Of a stretch of 37,504 bases of DNA, positions 34,872 through 37,504 are shown piece by piece. Each line of letters starts with the position of its first letter. The first letter of the stretch is position 1. The position numbers were made by a program, and so were the translations under genes. Source of the stretch: an uncultured Clostridia bacterium (GTDB taxonomy: Bacteria > Bacillota > Clostridia > TANB77 > CAG-508); assembly GCA_944388705.1 (NCBI GenBank), contig CALXJU010000015.1:1-37504 (forward strand), given 5' to 3'. A model generated the notes under the pieces. The model was not told the origin of the DNA. It did no database searches and saw only the letters and a list, made by a program, of their open reading frames with translations.

Positions 34872-35750
34872 TTAAATTTTATTTAATATTTCTTCTAATT
34901 CTTCTTTATTAAAATTATATTTTTTATTACAGAATTGGCATATAATTTCTGCCTTTTCATCTTCTTTTATTAACTCTGTTAATTCCTTTTTTCCTAATGT
35001 CACTAAACTTTCTGCAAATTTTTCTTTACTACATCCACATTCATATACAGGCTCAATTGAAGCATCTATTACTTGTACTTTTTGGTCTCCTGTTATTTTT
35101 TGTGCAATCTCTTTTAATGATAATTGCTCATCTAACATTTTTGACATTGCTCCTGCTTTAAATATTGATTGTTCTACTATTGATATTTCTTCTAATGTTG
35201 CATCAGGCATTGGTGTTATTATATATCCACCACTTGCTCTTACTCCATTTTTGTCGACTAGAACTCCTAATGCTACTGCTGTTTGTTTTTGTTCTGATGT
35301 TTGATAATAATTTGCAAAATCTTCTGCAATTTCTCCTGATGTTAATGGACTTACTCCTATATAAGGTTCTTTTAACCCGATATCTTTTATTACATTTATA
35401 AATCCTTCGTTTCCTACTGCTCCACCAACATCTATTTTACCAAATTCGTTTAATGGAATATCTACTCTTGGATTTGTTACACATGCTTTTACATGTGGGT
35501 AATTATCTGATACTGCTACTATTTTACCGATTGGTCCATTTCCTTTTATTTGAATTGTTAATTTGTCTGTTTTGTTTTTCATTTCACATCCCATTAATGC
35601 TGTCATTGTTAGTACTCTTCCAAGTACTGCAGTACTTACTGGACTTAAATCATGTATTTTACGTGCTTCTTCTACTAAATTTGTAGTCGATGCACATGTT
35701 ACTGATATTTTTCCATTATGTGCTAAAAATTTTATTATCTGGTCTTTCAT
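34872..35750 (-). CDS. hslO: Redox-regulated chaperone Hsp33
   Basis: Holdase activated by oxidative unfolding. 292 aa, standard length. The C-terminal zinc centre has CGC (YECGCSKEKF) and CQFC, the CxC-x27-CxxC pattern of Hsp33. N-terminal RVLTMTALMGCEMK and KGNGPIGKIVAVSD are typical. It sits between tagO and ppaC. Confidence 0.97.
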   Translation of the reverse strand: MKDQIIKFLAHNGKISVTCASTTNLVEEARKIHDLSPVSTAVLGRVLTMTALMGCEMKNKTDKLTIQIKGNGPIGKIVAVSDNYPHVKACVTNPRVDIPLNEFGKIDVGGAVGNEGFINVIKDIGLKEPYIGVSPLTSGEIAEDFANYYQTSEQKQTAVALGVLVDKNGVRASGGYIITPMPDATLEEISIVEQSIFKAGAMSKMLDEQLSLKEIAQKITGDQKVQVIDASIEPVYECGCSKEKFAESLVTLGKKELTELIKEDEKAEIICQFCNKKYNFNKEELEEILNKI

Positions 35751-35768
35751 TTTTTATCTTGTTCCTTC

Positions 35769-36869
35769 CTATTTGTCATCTATAAGTTTTGGCTTCTTCT
35801 CTTTTTCTTTTGTAAAATTTCTATATCCTATTGCAACTGATGCAATTATCATTAGTAAAAATGATAGTGCTTTCCATATTCCACTGTCAAATAATATTAT
35901 AGCAAACATTCCAAGTGATGCACTCATTCCATATAATATTAACACTGCTTGTTTTTGGGTAAATCCTTTTTCTACAAGTTTATGATGTAAATGTCCTTTA
36001 TCTGGTTTAAATACTGCTTTTATTGATTTTCCTTTTGCTAATCTTCTTACTATTGCATACATTACATCAAATATTGGTAATCCTAATACTATTACTGGTA
36101 ATACTATTACTGCTGCTGTATATGTTTTTGCAACTCCTAATATTGATACTACTGCTAACATAAATCCCAGAAAGTTTGAACCAGTATCTCCTATAAAGGT
36201 TTTTGCTGGCGAAAAATTATATGGTAGAAATCCTACTAATGCTCCACTTAATGCTGTTACTAATACTGTTGCTATCATTGGTGAATTGTTCATTAAAAAT
36301 ATTATTAATAATGATATACATGATATTAATGATATTCCTGATGATAATCCATCTAATCCATCTATAAGATTTATTGCATTTGTTACTCCTATTATCCACA
36401 ATACTGTAATTATTGTGGAAAATGCTTCACTAAATCCTATTCTATAAAAAAATGGTATGTCTAAATGTTCTATTTTTGTTCCAAATGCTACTACTATTAT
36501 TGCCGCTAGAGTTTGTCCTAATAATTGTTGCCACCATTTTAATGTTTTTATATCATCTATAATTCCTGTTATAGCAATTACTCCTATTCCTAGAAATACT
36601 CCTATGAGTTTTTTTCCATATTCTTGCTCATTAAATAATTCTAGACTTCCTTCTATACTCATTATTATTATTAAATATATTACTGATACTACAAATCCTA
36701 GTATTACTGCTGGTCCTCCAAATTTGGGCATTTTTTTAGTATGCATTCTTCTTTTGTCTTTTGGTATATCTACTGCACCTATTTTATTAGCTATTTTTAT
36801 GGTATATGGTGTTGCCATAAATGCTACTATAAATGCTAGTAGAAATGCTATTGCTATATTTCCCCACAT
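35769..36869 (-). CDS. tagO: Undecaprenyl-phosphate GlcNAc-1-phosphate transferase (TagO/WecA-like)
   Basis: Starts teichoic acid or other wall glycopolymer synthesis by moving GlcNAc-1-phosphate to undecaprenyl phosphate. 366 aa with about eleven hydrophobic segments. Catalytic motifs: GIIDDIKTL (DD), NAINLIDGLDGLSSG, FIGDTGSNFLG and the GlcNAc-type KGHLHHKLV histidine motif, which separates TagO/WecA from MraY. Second gene of the rpiB operon. The precise sugar donor is inferred. Confidence 0.93.
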   Translation of the reverse strand: MWGNIAIAFLLAFIVAFMATPYTIKIANKIGAVDIPKDKRRMHTKKMPKFGGPAVILGFVVSVIYLIIIMSIEGSLELFNEQEYGKKLIGVFLGIGVIAITGIIDDIKTLKWWQQLLGQTLAAIIVVAFGTKIEHLDIPFFYRIGFSEAFSTIITVLWIIGVTNAINLIDGLDGLSSGISLISCISLLIIFLMNNSPMIATVLVTALSGALVGFLPYNFSPAKTFIGDTGSNFLGFMLAVVSILGVAKTYTAAVIVLPVIVLGLPIFDVMYAIVRRLAKGKSIKAVFKPDKGHLHHKLVEKGFTQKQAVLILYGMSASLGMFAIILFDSGIWKALSFLLMIIASVAIGYRNFTKEKEKKPKLIDDK

Positions 36870-36884
36870 TTATTACAACCTCCA

Positions 36885-37331
36885 TTATTTCATATTTTCG
36901 TTTTCTATTTCCTTTATTATATTTATTCTGTCTTGATGTCTTCCTCCTTCAAATTTTGTTGCTATCCATGCTCTTACTACACATATCGCTTGATTTGTTG
37001 GTATATAATCTGCTCCTAATGATAATACATTACTGTCATTATGCATTTTTGAGAATTTTGCTTCTTCTTCATTATCACATTTTGCACATCTTATTCCTTT
37101 AAATTTATTTGCTACTATGCTCATTCCTATTCCTGAACGACATATTAGTATTCCTTCTTCACATTCTTTGTTTTGAATTTTTTTAGCAACTTCTTTTGCT
37201 ATATTAGGATAGTCCACACTTTCTTCTGAGTGTGTTCCACAGTCTATATATTTTATTTCTTTTTCGTCTAAATATCTTTTTATTTCTTCTTTTAGTTTAT
37301 AACCTCCATGGTCACTACCTATTGCTATCAT
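36885..37331 (-). CDS. rpiB: Ribose-5-phosphate isomerase B (RpiB/LacAB family)
   Basis: Interconverts ribose-5-phosphate and ribulose-5-phosphate. The ATG at 37331 (MIAIGSDHGGYKLK) gives the usual 148 aa; a reading from 37367 is N-terminally extended. Active-site Cys lies in LICRSGIGMSIVANKFKG, where Arg replaces the more common Gly after Cys. NDSNVLSLGADYI is typical. First gene of the operon, behind a consensus promoter. Confidence 0.95.
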   Translation of the reverse strand: MIAIGSDHGGYKLKEEIKRYLDEKEIKYIDCGTHSEESVDYPNIAKEVAKKIQNKECEEGILICRSGIGMSIVANKFKGIRCAKCDNEEEAKFSKMHNDSNVLSLGADYIPTNQAICVVRAWIATKFEGGRHQDRINIIKEIENENMK

Positions 37332-37374
37332 TTTTACCACATTCCTTTCTTGTGTATATTTTTTCACTTTCTAT

Positions 37375-37403
37375 AATATACCATATTCTTCTAGGAAGTG
37401 CAA
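37375..37403 (-). promoter_or_regulatory. Promoter of the rpiB-tagO-hslO-ppaC operon
   Basis: -35 TTGCAC (37398-37403), 17-bp spacer, -10 TATATT (37375-37380). Confidence 0.75.
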
Positions 37404-37430
37404 GGTTTTGTTGATATTAGATAAAATTTT

Positions 37431-37499
37431 TTATGATTCATTTATGATAATGTCTTAATAAATCATTTAGGAAAATGTCTTAATTTTAAAATTTATGAT
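37431..37499. repeat. Short direct repeats at the right edge of the window
   Basis: AATGTCTTAAT occurs at 37449-37459 and 37474-37484 (25-bp period), and TTATGAT at 37431, 37442 and 37493. No ORF is present from 37404 to the end. Clustered repeats of this sort occur at ends of some insertion sequences, but the adjoining sequence is outside the window. Confidence 0.45.
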
Positions 37500-37504
37500 A
37501 TAAG

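Overview
The window is a gene-dense, very AT-rich chromosomal segment from a low-GC, Gram-positive, probably endospore-forming member of the Clostridia. The evidence is SpoIIID, a BofC-like protein, diadenylate cyclase CdaA, a TagO-type transferase, a sortase, CIRCE-controlled groESL and a manganese-type pyrophosphatase. Base composition, small gene sizes and a pilin-like N-terminus resemble uncultured gut Clostridia, but the exact lineage cannot be fixed from sequence alone. Almost all genes lie on the minus strand; htrA, tRNA-Met, tRNA-Leu, clpE and pgsA are on the plus strand.

Layout. 1-2.8 kb: cation/Ca2+ exchanger, tRNA-Met, a Cys/Asn-rich membrane protein, truA. 2.8-7.9 kb: two linked minus-strand units, pilin-like/rnhB/lemA/DUF3137/pdp and (own promoter) a 43-aa membrane peptide/cdaA/truA. 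7.9-9.4 kb: divergent htrA with an 11-bp-period direct-repeat operator, followed by a possible small RNA. 9.4-13.1 kb: RsiV-like protein, spoIIID, rdgB and a DnaB-like ATPase with a long acidic N-terminus. 13.1-18.2 kb: dprA, folD, an 82-aa orphan, ligA, sortase, HIT protein. 18.2-22.3 kb: a structured palindromic element, a short alaS lacking its C-terminal domain, and groES-groEL under CIRCE. 22.3-25.4 kb: a small compositionally foreign gene bounded by inverted repeats, pyrG with a leader terminator, a PAP2 phosphatase, a 125-bp palindrome, tRNA-Leu. 25.4-28.7 kb: clpE, pgsA and the second copy of the structured element. 28.7-33.9 kb: BofC-like protein, hicAB, a frameshifted comEC, an SH3/NlpC hydrolase. 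33.9-37.5 kb: rpiB-tagO-hslO-ppaC operon, and repeats at the right edge.

Themes. Proteostasis is heavily represented (htrA, groESL, clpE, hslO), together with envelope genes (tagO, NlpC hydrolase, sortase, pgsA, PAP2, cdaA) and DNA uptake/repair genes (dprA, comEC, ligA, rnhB, DnaB-like ATPase). The most unusual signals are: (1) two copies of a hairpin element with a conserved GACCC/GACCCAGAATATG core but different, still perfectly self-complementary stems; (2) TTCACA-N5-TTCACA boxes at htrA, just after htrA, and upstream of groES, suggesting a shared envelope/heat-stress regulator; (3) a one-base frameshift in the metal-binding motif of comEC; (4) an AlaRS ending directly after its editing domain.
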